Positions 45,337 through 54,209 of a stretch of DNA of 64,000 nucleotides are shown piece by piece (position 1 is the stretch's first letter; every line of letters begins with the position of its first letter). A model generated the notes under the pieces. It was not told the origin of the DNA, did not search any database, and saw only the letters and a program-made list of their open reading frames with translations. The stretch is taken from assembly GCA_019638355.1 (NCBI GenBank), contig JAHBTY010000001.1:1240001-1304000 (forward strand), read 5' to 3'. The translations under genes were made by a program, and so were the position numbers. The stretch comes from Cyclobacteriaceae bacterium. Its GTDB lineage: Bacteria > Bacteroidota > Bacteroidia > Cytophagales > Cyclobacteriaceae.

Positions 45337-46587
45337 CTACACCAAATACTCAAACAAGTTCTCGTTTTGATTAACGAGCGTATAATTGAGCTTGTGGCTA
45401 TCCATGCGTTCAATCAGCATAGCAAAATCTTCGCGCGATTTTACTTCGATACCAATCAAAGCTGGTCCGGTTTCTTTGTTGTGTTTTTGTATGAATTCAA
45501 ACCGAACAATATCATCATTCGGGCCAAGAATATGGTTTACAAATTCTTTCAATGCACCGGGCCGCTGTGCAAAGCGTACAATGAAATAATGTTTTAGACC
45601 TTCGTATAACAACGATCGTTCTTTGATCTCGTTCATCCGATCAATGTCGTTATTGCCACCACTTACTATACACACTACTTTTTTTCCTTTAAGATGTGCG
45701 GCATATTGATCCAAAGCTGCTATGGCTAATGCTCCGGCAGGTTCAGCAACAATTGCATCTTCATTATAAAGTTGCAGAATAGCAGAACTCACCTTGCCTT
45801 CTGGCACAAGCAACATATCTGCAATTTTATCTTTACAAATACTGAAATTTAAATCACCTACTTTTTTTACGGAGGCACCATCCACAAAACGTTGAATACT
45901 ATCCAACACAACCGGCTTACCCGCTTTGAGTGCTTCTTTCATTGATGGAGCACCACTGGGTTCTACGCCAATAATTTTTGTTTGAGGTGAATAAGTTTGG
46001 AAATATGTTGCCATACCGGCACATAATCCACCACCACCAATGGGAACAAAAACATAATCAATATTTGATTGCTCTTCCAGAATTTCTTTTGCTACTGTTC
46101 CCTGGCCTTCAATCACTTTGGGGTGATCGAACGGTGGAATAAAAACCATTTTATTTTCTTGCGTGAATTGCAGCGCATGGGCCTGGCATTCATCAAACGT
46201 ATCGCCAATCAATACAATCTCAATGTTATCACCACCAAACATTTTTACCTGGTTGATTTTCTGTTTGGGTGTAATGGCGGGCATGTAGATCACACCTTTT
46301 ATATCCAACTCGCGACAAGAAAATGCAACACCTTGTGCGTGATTGCCTGCACTGGCGCAAACCACTCCGCTTTTGCGTTGCTCTTCCGTTAAACTTTGAA
46401 TTAAATTATAAGCACCACGAATTTTATACGAACGAACCACCTGCAAATCTTCCCGCTTCAGATAAATTTCAGCACCAAATTTCTCTGACAGTTTGCGATG
46501 ATATTGCAAAGGCGTTTTAAGCGCTACGTTTTTGAGCACGTAAGCTGCTTTGTTGATGTCTATTTGATGTTGTGCTGATTGTACCAT
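45337..46587 (-). CDS. ilvA: Threonine ammonia-lyase
   Basis: 416 residues. The PLP lysine is Lys55 in VVRSYKIRGAYN, and IPPFDHPKVIEGQGT and VPIGGGGLCAGMA (phosphate loop) are conserved. The C-terminal 85 residues (LKHYFIVRFAQRPGALKEFVNHILGPND) form a single ACT-like regulatory domain, fewer than the two of E. coli IlvA. It makes 2-oxobutanoate for isoleucine. It is the last ilv gene, separated from the toxin-antitoxin pair by about 50 bases. Confidence 0.94.
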   Translation of the reverse strand: MVQSAQHQIDINKAAYVLKNVALKTPLQYHRKLSEKFGAEIYLKREDLQVVRSYKIRGAYNLIQSLTEEQRKSGVVCASAGNHAQGVAFSCRELDIKGVIYMPAITPKQKINQVKMFGGDNIEIVLIGDTFDECQAHALQFTQENKMVFIPPFDHPKVIEGQGTVAKEILEEQSNIDYVFVPIGGGGLCAGMATYFQTYSPQTKIIGVEPSGAPSMKEALKAGKPVVLDSIQRFVDGASVKKVGDLNFSICKDKIADMLLVPEGKVSSAILQLYNEDAIVAEPAGALAIAALDQYAAHLKGKKVVCIVSGGNNDIDRMNEIKERSLLYEGLKHYFIVRFAQRPGALKEFVNHILGPNDDIVRFEFIQKHNKETGPALIGIEVKSREDFAMLIERMDSHKLNYTLVNQNENLFEYLV

Positions 46588-46600
46588 TTTTTATAAAGAG

Positions 46601-46659
46601 TTGACAATTGGCAATAAGCAATTTTGCGCTAATGCGATTTGCTTATTGCCTTTTGTCAA
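46601..46659. repeat. Hairpin of the TTGACAATTGGC word family
   Basis: TTGACAATTGGCAATAAGCA pairs with TGCTTATTGCCTTTTGTCAA at 18 of 20 positions, with a small dyad in the loop. It fills the ilvC-ilvA gap. Related words are seen near 13873 and 49977. Confidence 0.7.
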
Positions 46660-46672
46660 TTGACTATTGATT

Positions 46673-47743
46673 TCAATTGATCATAGAAGCTTCCACCTGT
46701 TGCTTTTCGGGGCGGAGTTTGCGCACCGCTGCACCGGCCTGCCATAATTCGCTTTCGCGGACTTCTTTCAGTTCTTCTGCCAGCTTTTCGCGATAGTCAG
46801 GCTTGCTACACGTATCGATTGTACGTTTTGCCTCAGCACCTGATGCTACACTCTCATAAAGTTCTTTGAATACCGGAAGAGTAGCCGCTTTAAATTTCTT
46901 TTTCCAATCTAACGCACCACGTTGTGCTGTAGTAGAACAGTTGGCATACATCCAGTCCATACCATTTTCAGCAACTAATGGCATAAGCGATTGCGTAAGT
47001 TCTTCTACTGTTTCGTTGAAGGCTTCAGAAGGTGTATGACCTTTTGAACGCAACACTTCATATTGCGCTTCAAAGATTCCGGCAATAGCGCCCATTAAGG
47101 TACCACGTTCGCCAGTCAAATCGGAATAAACTTCTTTTTTGAAATCAGTTTGGAATAAATAACCAGAACCAACACCAATGCCTAAGGCAATGGCTTTTTG
47201 AGTAGCATTGCCGGTAGCATCCTGAAATACAGCGTAACTGGAATTAATGCCTTTTCCTTGCAGAAATAATCTCCGTACAGAAGTACCTGAACCTTTTGGT
47301 GCTGCCAGTACAACATCTATATCAGCAGGTGGAACAATTCCGGTTTGTTCTTTGAAGGTAATACCAAAGCCGTGTGAGAAGTATAATGTTTTTCCTTTTG
47401 TGAGGAATGGTTTAATGGTTGGCCACAAGGCAATTTGTCCGGCATCGGAAAGCAGAAATTCAATAACGGTTCCCCGCTTGGCGGCTTCTTCAATATCGAA
47501 CAAAGTTTCACCGGGTACCCAGCCATGTTCAACGGCTTTGTCCCACGTTTTGGAACCCTTGCGCTGACCTACAATTACTTTAAATCCGTTGTCGCGCAGG
47601 TTGAGGGCTTGTGCCGGTCCTTGCACTCCGTATCCGATAATTGCTATGGTTTCATTCTTGAGTACATCCAATGCTTTCTCCATGGGGAATTCTTCGCGGG
47701 TTACCACTTCTTCCCATACACCTCCGAAATTGATCTTTGCCAT
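46673..47743 (-). CDS. ilvC: Ketol-acid reductoisomerase
   Basis: 356 residues. The Rossmann motif IIGYGVQGPAQALNLRDNG with VIVGQRKGSK suggests NADPH use. The knotted C-terminal domain contains DLTGERGTLMGAIAGIFEAQYEVL, with Asp and Glu metal ligands. It converts acetolactate and acetohydroxybutyrate to dihydroxy acids. It lies between ilvN and ilvA. Confidence 0.95.
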   Translation of the reverse strand: MAKINFGGVWEEVVTREEFPMEKALDVLKNETIAIIGYGVQGPAQALNLRDNGFKVIVGQRKGSKTWDKAVEHGWVPGETLFDIEEAAKRGTVIEFLLSDAGQIALWPTIKPFLTKGKTLYFSHGFGITFKEQTGIVPPADIDVVLAAPKGSGTSVRRLFLQGKGINSSYAVFQDATGNATQKAIALGIGVGSGYLFQTDFKKEVYSDLTGERGTLMGAIAGIFEAQYEVLRSKGHTPSEAFNETVEELTQSLMPLVAENGMDWMYANCSTTAQRGALDWKKKFKAATLPVFKELYESVASGAEAKRTIDTCSKPDYREKLAEELKEVRESELWQAGAAVRKLRPEKQQVEASMIN

Positions 47744-47747
47744 TTTT

Positions 47748-47817
47748 AATAGTATTTAGTAGTTAGTATTGAGTAATTAGTATCGAGTAGTTAGTATCTT
47801 TTAATCTTAAATTTTGA
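47748..47817. repeat. Simple-word direct repeats between ilvN and ilvC
   Basis: Runs of TAGTATTTAGTAGTTAGTAT, GAGTAATTAGTATC and GAGTAGTTAGTATC are followed by AT words. No coding potential is seen. Confidence 0.55.
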
Positions 47818-47829
47818 ATTTTAAATCGT

Positions 47830-48120
47830 TTAGTCCACATCAACAATGCGTTCACTAAGTTCCAGGTAATGATCGCTGCCTGCAGTGTAGTTTGCATATT
47901 CAACTTCAATTAGTTTTTCCAATTGATGTTTTACTTTTTCCATTAAATCGGGAGTAGTGTGCAACAACAGAACAGCACCGCCTTTGCGAAAATCATTTTC
48001 GTTTTCGTGGGCCATTAATTTTTTTATTCGAACGCGCCTGCGGTTCAATACATTCACAATCCGGTTAAGGATAGAGAAGTTGTTTTCGGCTACGAGTTCT
48101 AAGGTATAGTCTTGTTTCAT
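47830..48120 (-). CDS. ilvN: Acetolactate synthase small (regulatory) subunit, short form
   Basis: 96 residues: one ACT domain (YTLELVAENNFSILNRIVNVLNRRRVRIKKLMAH) and little else. Typical IlvH/IlvN proteins are about 160-190 residues with a second domain, so this is closer in size to IlvM. The segment NFSILNRIVNVLNRR takes the place of the usual glycine-rich PGVL-like valine-binding loop, so valine sensitivity is uncertain. It pairs with the IlvB catalytic subunit encoded upstream. Confidence 0.85.
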   Translation of the reverse strand: MKQDYTLELVAENNFSILNRIVNVLNRRRVRIKKLMAHENENDFRKGGAVLLLHTTPDLMEKVKHQLEKLIEVEYANYTAGSDHYLELSERIVDVD

Positions 48121-48131
48121 ATTAGTTACCT

Positions 48132-48171
48132 GTTACCAGTTTCATGTTACCGGTAACCGGGAACTGGTAAC
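48132..48171. repeat. Perfect hairpin of the GTTACCAG word family
   Basis: GTTACCAGTT (48132-48141) pairs with AACTGGTAAC (48162-48171), with a palindrome GTTACCGGTAAC (48146-48157) in the loop. It sits between ilvB and ilvN. Confidence 0.7.
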
Positions 48172-48201
48172 GTTGAAAGTTTATTTTAAAAACAATAATC
48201 A

Positions 48202-49947
48202 TCATTTGGGTATTTCTAGTATCACTTCCGCCACTCCTGCCCCAGCCGGTACCATCGGGAACACGTTGTCTTCTTTCTCTACTACTACTTCCAGAAAGTA
48301 AGAAGTCTCTGAAGCGAGCATCTTTTTCAACTCAGCTTCCAGGTTTTTTTGTTCTGTAACTTTTGCTGCCAGTATGCGGTAGGCTTCCGCAATTTTTACA
48401 AAATCAGGATTCTGCATTTCGGTAAACGAATAGCGCTTGCCATGAAAAAGTTGCTGCCATTGGCGCACCATACCCAGAAAATTATTATTCAATACCAGAA
48501 TTTTTACCGGAATATTATACTGCATAATGGTTCCTAATTCTTGTACCGTCATCTGGTAACCACCATCGCCAATTACAGCAACAACCTGTTGCTGTGGTGC
48601 TGCTACTTTTGCACCCATAGCCGCGGGCAATGCAAAACCCATCGTACCGGCACCGCCAGAGGTAATATTGGTGCGCGGATTTTTGTATTGATAATAACGT
48701 GAAGTTACCATCTGATGCTGACCGACATCGGTTACTACTACTGCCTCGCCTTTGGTAAGTTCAGAAAGCATATAAATCACTTCGGCCATTTTAAGGCTTG
48801 CGGTGTTTTTGATTTCTTTCGCCACTACTTTTTCAAACTCTTCCTGATTAAGTTTTCGAAAACTTTCGATCCATTCCGCAAAGGAATTTTTTACACACAA
48901 TTTAGTTAATGCACTTAATGCTTCTTTTGCATCAGCATGCACATACACGGTAGGTGTGATGATCTTGTTGATCTCGGCTTTATCAATATCGATGTGAACT
49001 ACCTTGGCTTGTTTGGCATACTTACTCACATTACCGGTTACGCGGTCATCAAATCGCATCCCCACGGCAATCAACACATCGCATTCATTAGTGTTAATGT
49101 TTGGTCCGTAGTTACCATGCATACCCAGGTAGCCAACATAATTTGGGTGGTCAGCCGGAAGCGCTCCCAATCCCAACAAAGTACTAGCCACAGGTATCCC
49201 TGTTTTTTCAACAAAGGTTTTTAGTTCATTACTGGCTCCGGATAGTAGCACACCCTGACCTACCAAGAGGTAAGGCTTCTTAGCCTGATTGATGAGCGCG
49301 GCAGCAGCTTCAATTTGTTCAACCTGAAGTACCGGTTTTGGTTTGTATGTGCGCACGGTGTGGCAGGCTTCGTATTCAAACTCCTCAATAAATTCATTTT
49401 GTGCATTCTTGGTTATATCAACCAAAACAGGGCCGGGTCTTCCGGTGGCTGCGATGTAAAATGCTTTCGCGATAGCAGGCGCAATATCTTTTGCTTCCGT
49501 TACTTGTACATTCCATTTGGTTACAGGTAAAGTTGTGTTGATTACATCGGTTTCCTGAAAAGCATCGGTACCTAACAAATGTGCAAACACCTGGCCGGTA
49601 ATACAGACTACAGGGGTTGAATCGATCAATGCATCGGCCAAACCAGTTACAAGATTGGTTGCACCAGGGCCTGAGGTAGCAAATACAACTCCGGTTTTTC
49701 CGGATACGCGTGCATAACCTTGTGCAGCATGAATAGCACCTTGCTCGTGGCGAACTAATAAATGCGTTAGCTTATCGGCATAACCATACAGAGCATCATA
49801 CACGGGCATGATAGCACCACCCGGATAGCCAAAAATGTGTTGCACTTTTTCAGCTACCAGACAACGCAACAAAGCTTCTGAGCCTGTAATTTTGGTTGTG
49901 GTTTTAACTGCTTCCGCCTCTTGTTTTTCGATCTTAGTTGCTACCAT
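48202..49947 (-). CDS. ilvB: Acetolactate synthase large (catalytic) subunit
   Basis: 581 residues. LVRHEQGAIHAAQGYARVSG holds the catalytic Glu, and VIGDGGYQMTVQELGTIMQYNIPVKILVLNNNF is the thiamine-diphosphate motif ending in NN. The middle FAD-binding part (LVGQGVLLSGASNE, IAVGMRFDDRVTG) is normal. It makes acetolactate and acetohydroxybutyrate, the shared step of valine, leucine and isoleucine synthesis. Confidence 0.96.
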   Translation of the reverse strand: MVATKIEKQEAEAVKTTTKITGSEALLRCLVAEKVQHIFGYPGGAIMPVYDALYGYADKLTHLLVRHEQGAIHAAQGYARVSGKTGVVFATSGPGATNLVTGLADALIDSTPVVCITGQVFAHLLGTDAFQETDVINTTLPVTKWNVQVTEAKDIAPAIAKAFYIAATGRPGPVLVDITKNAQNEFIEEFEYEACHTVRTYKPKPVLQVEQIEAAAALINQAKKPYLLVGQGVLLSGASNELKTFVEKTGIPVASTLLGLGALPADHPNYVGYLGMHGNYGPNINTNECDVLIAVGMRFDDRVTGNVSKYAKQAKVVHIDIDKAEINKIITPTVYVHADAKEALSALTKLCVKNSFAEWIESFRKLNQEEFEKVVAKEIKNTASLKMAEVIYMLSELTKGEAVVVTDVGQHQMVTSRYYQYKNPRTNITSGGAGTMGFALPAAMGAKVAAPQQQVVAVIGDGGYQMTVQELGTIMQYNIPVKILVLNNNFLGMVRQWQQLFHGKRYSFTEMQNPDFVKIAEAYRILAAKVTEQKNLEAELKKMLASETSYFLEVVVEKEDNVFPMVPAGAGVAEVILEIPK

Positions 49948-50006
49948 CTTTTTCTTATTTACCTGCTTCTCTTTTTTGTCAATTGCTTATTTGACCTTTG
50001 TCAACT

Positions 50007-51686
50007 TTATTCTTCATCCGTTACGCATCCGTCCGCAGCAGTTTTTACATGTTGGGCATATTTGTAGAGCACACCACTCTTTACCCGCAATGCCGGAGCT
50101 TTGTAGTGCGATTTTCGGATCGCGATTGTTTTTTCATCCACCAATAGATTGATGGTATGTTTTTTTACATCGATCTCAATCCAATCGCCATCTTCAACAA
50201 GTGAAAGTAATCCGCCATCAAATGCTTCGGGTGTGATATGACCAATTACAAATCCGTGCGAGCCACCACTAAATCTTCCATCGGTAATTAACGCTACGCT
50301 TTTACCAAGGCCGGAACCCATAATTAAACTGGTTGGCTTTAACATTTCGGGCATACCCGGTGCACCTTTCGGGCCAACGTAACGAATTACCACTACATCG
50401 CCTTCTTTTATTCTTCCGGATTTAATACCATCTACCAATTCAAACTCACCATTAAACACGCGCGCAGTTCCTTTAAAGCGTTCGCCCTCTTTGCCCGTGA
50501 TTTTTGCAACCGATCCTTGCGGAGCGAGATTTCCGTAAAGAATCTGCAAGTGCCCGTTTTTCTTAATGGGTTTTTCAAACGGCAGAATTACATCTTGTTT
50601 TTCGAAGTCGAGGTCTTTGGCGTTGGCAACATTTTCAGCCAATGTTTTCCCGGTAACGGTTAAACAATCGCCATGCAAGTAACCTTTGCTTAATAAGTAT
50701 TTGATTACAGCGGGTACGCCACCTATTTTATGTAAAGCCTCCATTAAATATTTACCGCTGGGTTTTAAATCGGCAATAAGCGGAGTTTTATCGGAGATAC
50801 GTTGAAAGTCTTCTTGCGTGAGTTTAAGTCCTACGCTCTTTGCCATCGCAATTAAATGTAGTACGGCATTGGTCGATCCGCCCAACACCATCACAATGGT
50901 AATTGCATTTTCAAATGCTTTAAACGTCATGATGTCGCGGGGCTTAATGTCTTTTTCCAACAACAACCGCATGGCTTTGGCGGCTTCGGTACATTCGGCC
51001 GATTTTTCTTTACTTAAAGCCGGGTTGGATGATGAGTAAGGCAATGCCATACCCAAGGCTTCGATAGCGGAGGCCATTGTGTTGGCGGTGTACATGCCAC
51101 CACATGCACCGGCACCCGGACAAGAATTCTGGATGATACCTTTATAATCTTCATCGGAAAGTTTGCCTTGAATTTTTTCGCCCAACGCTTCAAATGAAGA
51201 AATGATATTTAACTCGCGGCCTTTGTAATGGCCACCGGCAATGGTACCACCGTACACCATAATAGCCGGACGGTTTAATCGACCCATCGCGATAAGCGAG
51301 CCCGGCATATTTTTATCGCAACCAACAACGGCAATCAAGCCATCGTAATATTGTGCACCGCATACCGTTTCAATTGAGTCGGCAATAACTTCGCGGCTTA
51401 CCAATGAATAGCGCATGCCTTCGGTGCCATTGGCAATACCATCGCTTACGCCAATGGTATTAAAAATCAAACCCACCAGTTCCTGATCCCATACGGCTTG
51501 CTTTACTTCAGCAGCCAATGCATTCAGGTGCATGTTGCAGGTGTTGCCATCGTAACCGGTGCTTACAATACCAACTTGTGCTTTTTTAAGATCATGCTCC
51601 GTTAAACCAATTCCATACAGCATGGCCTGCGATGCGGGCAGCGTAGGGTCTTGGGTGATTGTCTTACTATATTTATTGAGTTCCAT
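50007..51686 (-). CDS. ilvD: Dihydroxy-acid dehydratase
   Basis: 559 residues, standard length. Cluster and metal ligand motifs: [24 protein letters not shown] and [18 protein letters not shown]; near the C-terminus [17 protein letters not shown]. It dehydrates dihydroxy acids to the 2-oxo acids of valine and isoleucine. It is read between ilvE and ilvB on the minus strand. Confidence 0.96.
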   Translation of the reverse strand: MELNKYSKTITQDPTLPASQAMLYGIGLTEHDLKKAQVGIVSTGYDGNTCNMHLNALAAEVKQAVWDQELVGLIFNTIGVSDGIANGTEGMRYSLVSREVIADSIETVCGAQYYDGLIAVVGCDKNMPGSLIAMGRLNRPAIMVYGGTIAGGHYKGRELNIISSFEALGEKIQGKLSDEDYKGIIQNSCPGAGACGGMYTANTMASAIEALGMALPYSSSNPALSKEKSAECTEAAKAMRLLLEKDIKPRDIMTFKAFENAITIVMVLGGSTNAVLHLIAMAKSVGLKLTQEDFQRISDKTPLIADLKPSGKYLMEALHKIGGVPAVIKYLLSKGYLHGDCLTVTGKTLAENVANAKDLDFEKQDVILPFEKPIKKNGHLQILYGNLAPQGSVAKITGKEGERFKGTARVFNGEFELVDGIKSGRIKEGDVVVIRYVGPKGAPGMPEMLKPTSLIMGSGLGKSVALITDGRFSGGSHGFVIGHITPEAFDGGLLSLVEDGDWIEIDVKKHTINLLVDEKTIAIRKSHYKAPALRVKSGVLYKYAQHVKTAADGCVTDEE

Positions 51687-51766
51687 TCTGGTTACTGGCT
51701 TCTGGTTACTGGCTTCTGGTTGTTTGCTACCAATTTACCAGTAGCAAGAAACCAGTGACCAGCAAC
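51687..51766. repeat. Word repeat between ilvE and ilvD
   Basis: Tandem CTGGTTACTGGCTT units and a mirrored CCAGTGACCAG, with GCTAC/GTAGC pairing in the middle. It uses the same vocabulary as the repeats at 41160 and 48132. Confidence 0.55.
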
Positions 51767-51770
51767 TTCT

Positions 51771-52658
51771 TTAAACAATTACGTACGAATAACTCTTATC
51801 CAACACAATACATTTATAGGCTTCTTGTACCACAGCCCCCATGGATTGTTTCCAGGGTTTAGAGAACAGCTGGCCTTCGATTGATTCGATGGCTACTACT
51901 TCGGCAGCTGTGCCACAGAAAAATGCGCTATCAGCTTCAAATAATTCTTCGGGGCGGAAAAACTTTTCAACTACTGGTAAATCCATCTCGCGACAGATTT
52001 CAAAAACGGTTTGACGGGTAATGCCGGGAAGAATGTTTCCAAGTGGAGGCGTGTAAAGCACACCATCCTTCTCAAAAAAGAAATTGGCTCCGGGCCCTTC
52101 CGCCACGAAGCCATTTATATCGAGCATCAATGCTTCATCATAGCCACGTTTTTTTGCTTCGTTGGTAGCCATGATGGAGTTTACATAATGACCACACACC
52201 TTGGCTTCCATCTTTACCGATTTAGGGTTGGGCCGCTGGAAAGAAGACACGCAAACCTTAAGCGATTGATGACTGTGGTATTTGCCCCATTCCCACGCAG
52301 CTATCATAACCGATACTCCGGTAGGTGCCGATAACGTCATGTTGGGCGCGCAATATACCAGCGGGCGGATGTAAGCATCTTTCAGATTGTTTTTTTCCAA
52401 CACCTGGTAGGAGAGTTGGGTAAGTTCTTCTGTTGAGTAGTTGAAAGGGATGTTCACCAGTTCGCAACTGCGCTGAAGCCGTTCGAAGTGTTCGTGGGCT
52501 TTAAAAATTTTTACACCATTGATAGTTTGATAGGCACGAATGCCTTCGAAGGCGCCATAACCATAATGCAAGGTTTGACTATACAAATCGGTGGTGGCAT
52601 CTTTTGCCTTTACAAATTTTCCATCGTGGAAGATGATGGTGTTATCGGAGTAGTACAT
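51771..52658 (-). CDS. ilvE: Branched-chain amino acid aminotransferase
   Basis: 295 residues, fold type IV PLP enzyme. HYGYGAFEGIRAY (31-43) is the family start, the PLP lysine is Lys153 in EAKVCGHYVNS, followed by GYDEALMLDINGFVAEGPGANFFF and GITRQTVFEI. It performs the last step in leucine, isoleucine and valine synthesis. It heads the ilv operon, immediately behind the attenuator. Confidence 0.95.
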   Translation of the reverse strand: MYYSDNTIIFHDGKFVKAKDATTDLYSQTLHYGYGAFEGIRAYQTINGVKIFKAHEHFERLQRSCELVNIPFNYSTEELTQLSYQVLEKNNLKDAYIRPLVYCAPNMTLSAPTGVSVMIAAWEWGKYHSHQSLKVCVSSFQRPNPKSVKMEAKVCGHYVNSIMATNEAKKRGYDEALMLDINGFVAEGPGANFFFEKDGVLYTPPLGNILPGITRQTVFEICREMDLPVVEKFFRPEELFEADSAFFCGTAAEVVAIESIEGQLFSKPWKQSMGAVVQEAYKCIVLDKSYSYVIV

Positions 52659-52672
52659 AAATTATTTTTAGA

Positions 52673-52687
52673 ACAATCGTTAGTTTG
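52673..52687 (-). promoter_or_regulatory. 15-base motif shared with the leuC leader
   Basis: CAAACTAACGATTGT on the minus strand, 14 bases before the ilvE start codon, identical to 43559-43573. A shorter copy (CAAACTAACG) lies at 55591-55600 upstream of the aminotransferase gene. Confidence 0.6.
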
Positions 52688-52700
52688 CGGTTAACACTAT

Positions 52701-52734
52701 AAAACAAAACCGCCCCGAGTTTGTCGGGGCGGTT
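52701..52734 (-). terminator. ilv attenuator terminator
   Basis: On the minus strand ACCGCCCCGA (52724-52733) and TCGGGGCGGT (52709-52718) form a perfect 10-base GC-rich stem with a 5-base loop, followed by TTTGTTTTATAG. It lies between the leader peptide and ilvE. The leader peptide's CGGGG (codons 24-25) could pair with CCCCG of the 5' arm as an antiterminator. Confidence 0.88.
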
Positions 52735-52754
52735 CCAATATCTTAACAATATCG

Positions 52755-52835
52755 TTACAACCCCGGTTTTCGGAGAATAATGACATTGAGCACGAGCACA
52801 CTGATTACTGCCAGCGTGCGATTGATTTGATTCAT
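52755..52835 (-). CDS. ilv operon leader peptide
   Basis: A 26-residue open frame: MNQINRTLAVISVLVLNVII then LRKPGL. Of 26 residues, 14 are Leu, Val or Ile, with a dense run from residue 8 to 21. It is followed by 20 bases and then the strong attenuator hairpin in front of ilvE. This is the design of transcription attenuation by ribosome stalling at branched-chain codons, as known for ilv operons of enterobacteria. It has no signal-peptide logic despite its hydrophobicity. Confidence 0.82.
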   Translation of the reverse strand: MNQINRTLAVISVLVLNVIILRKPGL

Positions 52836-52954
52836 GTTACTTGTTAGATTCATAATCTTATGCGTGTGTACAAGATTCAAAAATTTTCTAATGAGTTTCA
52901 ACGAAACCGAGATAAAAAGTTTCAAAAAATGGATATAACGAATGTTAGGTGGGA

Positions 52955-54139
52955 TTAGAATACGTTTCCACCCCAGACAAAGTCAGCGTAATTACTGGGA
53001 GTATTTCCTACCAGCAATGTCTTGTTGAGGTTTACCAACTTCGCTCTCGACTTTAGCGCAGCGAGATCAGATTGAGTAGGTGTGGTTTTAATTTCAATAG
53101 CGGTATTTTCCTTCCAAATCAAATCAATTTCCTGACCGGTTTTCTTTTGATAAAAGTTAACCGATCCACCCTTACGTTTGAATTGATTGATGATTGAATT
53201 CTCGAAAAGCTTTCCTACCGGCACCTCGCTGGTAAGGTTTAATAATCCGGAATCAGAAAAATAATACTTAGCCTGTTGACTGATTTCTTTATCCACATTG
53301 TTGGTGTGCGGGGCAAGCCTAACAAGAAAGTAAGTCTGCTCAAATAAGTTTATGTAATTGGTAATCTTATTCCTATTCAAACCGGCAACAGACGCAAGTT
53401 TACTGATATCAACTTTACTACCCACCCGCGTGGCCAATAGTCGAATGAGCTTATACAGTTCATCGTTTAACGAATAATCTGAAAGGATTTTAACATCCAT
53501 ATCAATGTAAGCATTCAGGATATCCTCCAGCATGGCTACTTTTGATTTATTCTTGTCCATTAAGCTTACTTCTGGAAACCCGCCATACTTTATGAAGTCA
53601 TCGTAGTGCTTTTTGTACTGTGTATAAAAACCTTCGCTAAATTTTTGCAGGCTAAATTTTTGGAAGGTTTGTTCTTCAAAGCCTTTAAACCGCAGGTATT
53701 CGCCAAAAGTAAGTGGTTCCAAATCAAAGATTTTTTTCCGGCCAGCCAAACTTTCCGAGAACCGGTTCTTCAGGTAAAATGAACTTGAGCCAGTAACTAT
53801 AAATTTTACATTGTATGTGTCATACCAATATTTAATAACACTTACTATTTCAGGGAGTAATTGAATTTCGTCTAACGCGATAGTACACTTTTTTGTAAGA
53901 TCAAGACCCCGCACTTCAAGAAATTGTTCCATTTCCTGGTAGGTAGCTTGCTTAAAGATCAGCCGGTTTTCAATTCGCTCCAGATCCAGATAAATTTTGT
54001 TCTTGCCGGGAATCATATCCAGCAGGGCTTTAGTAAGTGTGGATTTTCCTACCCTGCGCATACCCGTAATTACAGTTGCCGGCCTTTCTTTTAAGTGGCT
54101 TTTGAGGTTGGCAAACAGATCGCGATGAACGAAGGGCAT
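52955..54139 (-). CDS. AAA ATPase with DUF4143 domain
   Basis: 394 residues from the ATG at 54139 (MPFVHRDLFANLKSHL); a longer frame to 54199 would run through the operator palindrome. Walker A is GMRRVGKST (26-34), Walker B is CTIALDEIQLLPEI, and sensor 1 is FIVTGSSSFYLKNR. The C-terminal part (FENSIINQFKRKGGSVNFYQKKTGQEIDLIWKENTAIEIKTTPTQ) has a nuclease-like E-x-K, the DUF4143 signature. Function is unknown; such genes are abundant and mobile in Bacteroidota. Confidence 0.88.
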   Translation of the reverse strand: MPFVHRDLFANLKSHLKERPATVITGMRRVGKSTLTKALLDMIPGKNKIYLDLERIENRLIFKQATYQEMEQFLEVRGLDLTKKCTIALDEIQLLPEIVSVIKYWYDTYNVKFIVTGSSSFYLKNRFSESLAGRKKIFDLEPLTFGEYLRFKGFEEQTFQKFSLQKFSEGFYTQYKKHYDDFIKYGGFPEVSLMDKNKSKVAMLEDILNAYIDMDVKILSDYSLNDELYKLIRLLATRVGSKVDISKLASVAGLNRNKITNYINLFEQTYFLVRLAPHTNNVDKEISQQAKYYFSDSGLLNLTSEVPVGKLFENSIINQFKRKGGSVNFYQKKTGQEIDLIWKENTAIEIKTTPTQSDLAALKSRAKLVNLNKTLLVGNTPSNYADFVWGGNVF

Positions 54140-54142
54140 ACT

Positions 54143-54205
54143 TACTATTTGCACAAATATAGTGCATAAAGTATTACTATTTGCACAAAATTTGTGCAAA
54201 TAGTA
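54143..54205. promoter_or_regulatory. 31-base palindrome and half copy before the DUF4143 ATPase gene
   Basis: TACTATTTGCACAAA meets TTTGTGCAAATAGTA across one base (54175-54205), an almost perfect palindrome. A second TACTATTTGCACAAA (54143-54157) repeats the left half 32 bases away and is followed by a decayed right half. Placed directly upstream of the ATPase start, it looks like an operator pair three helical turns apart. Confidence 0.65.
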
Positions 54206-54209
54206 AGGT

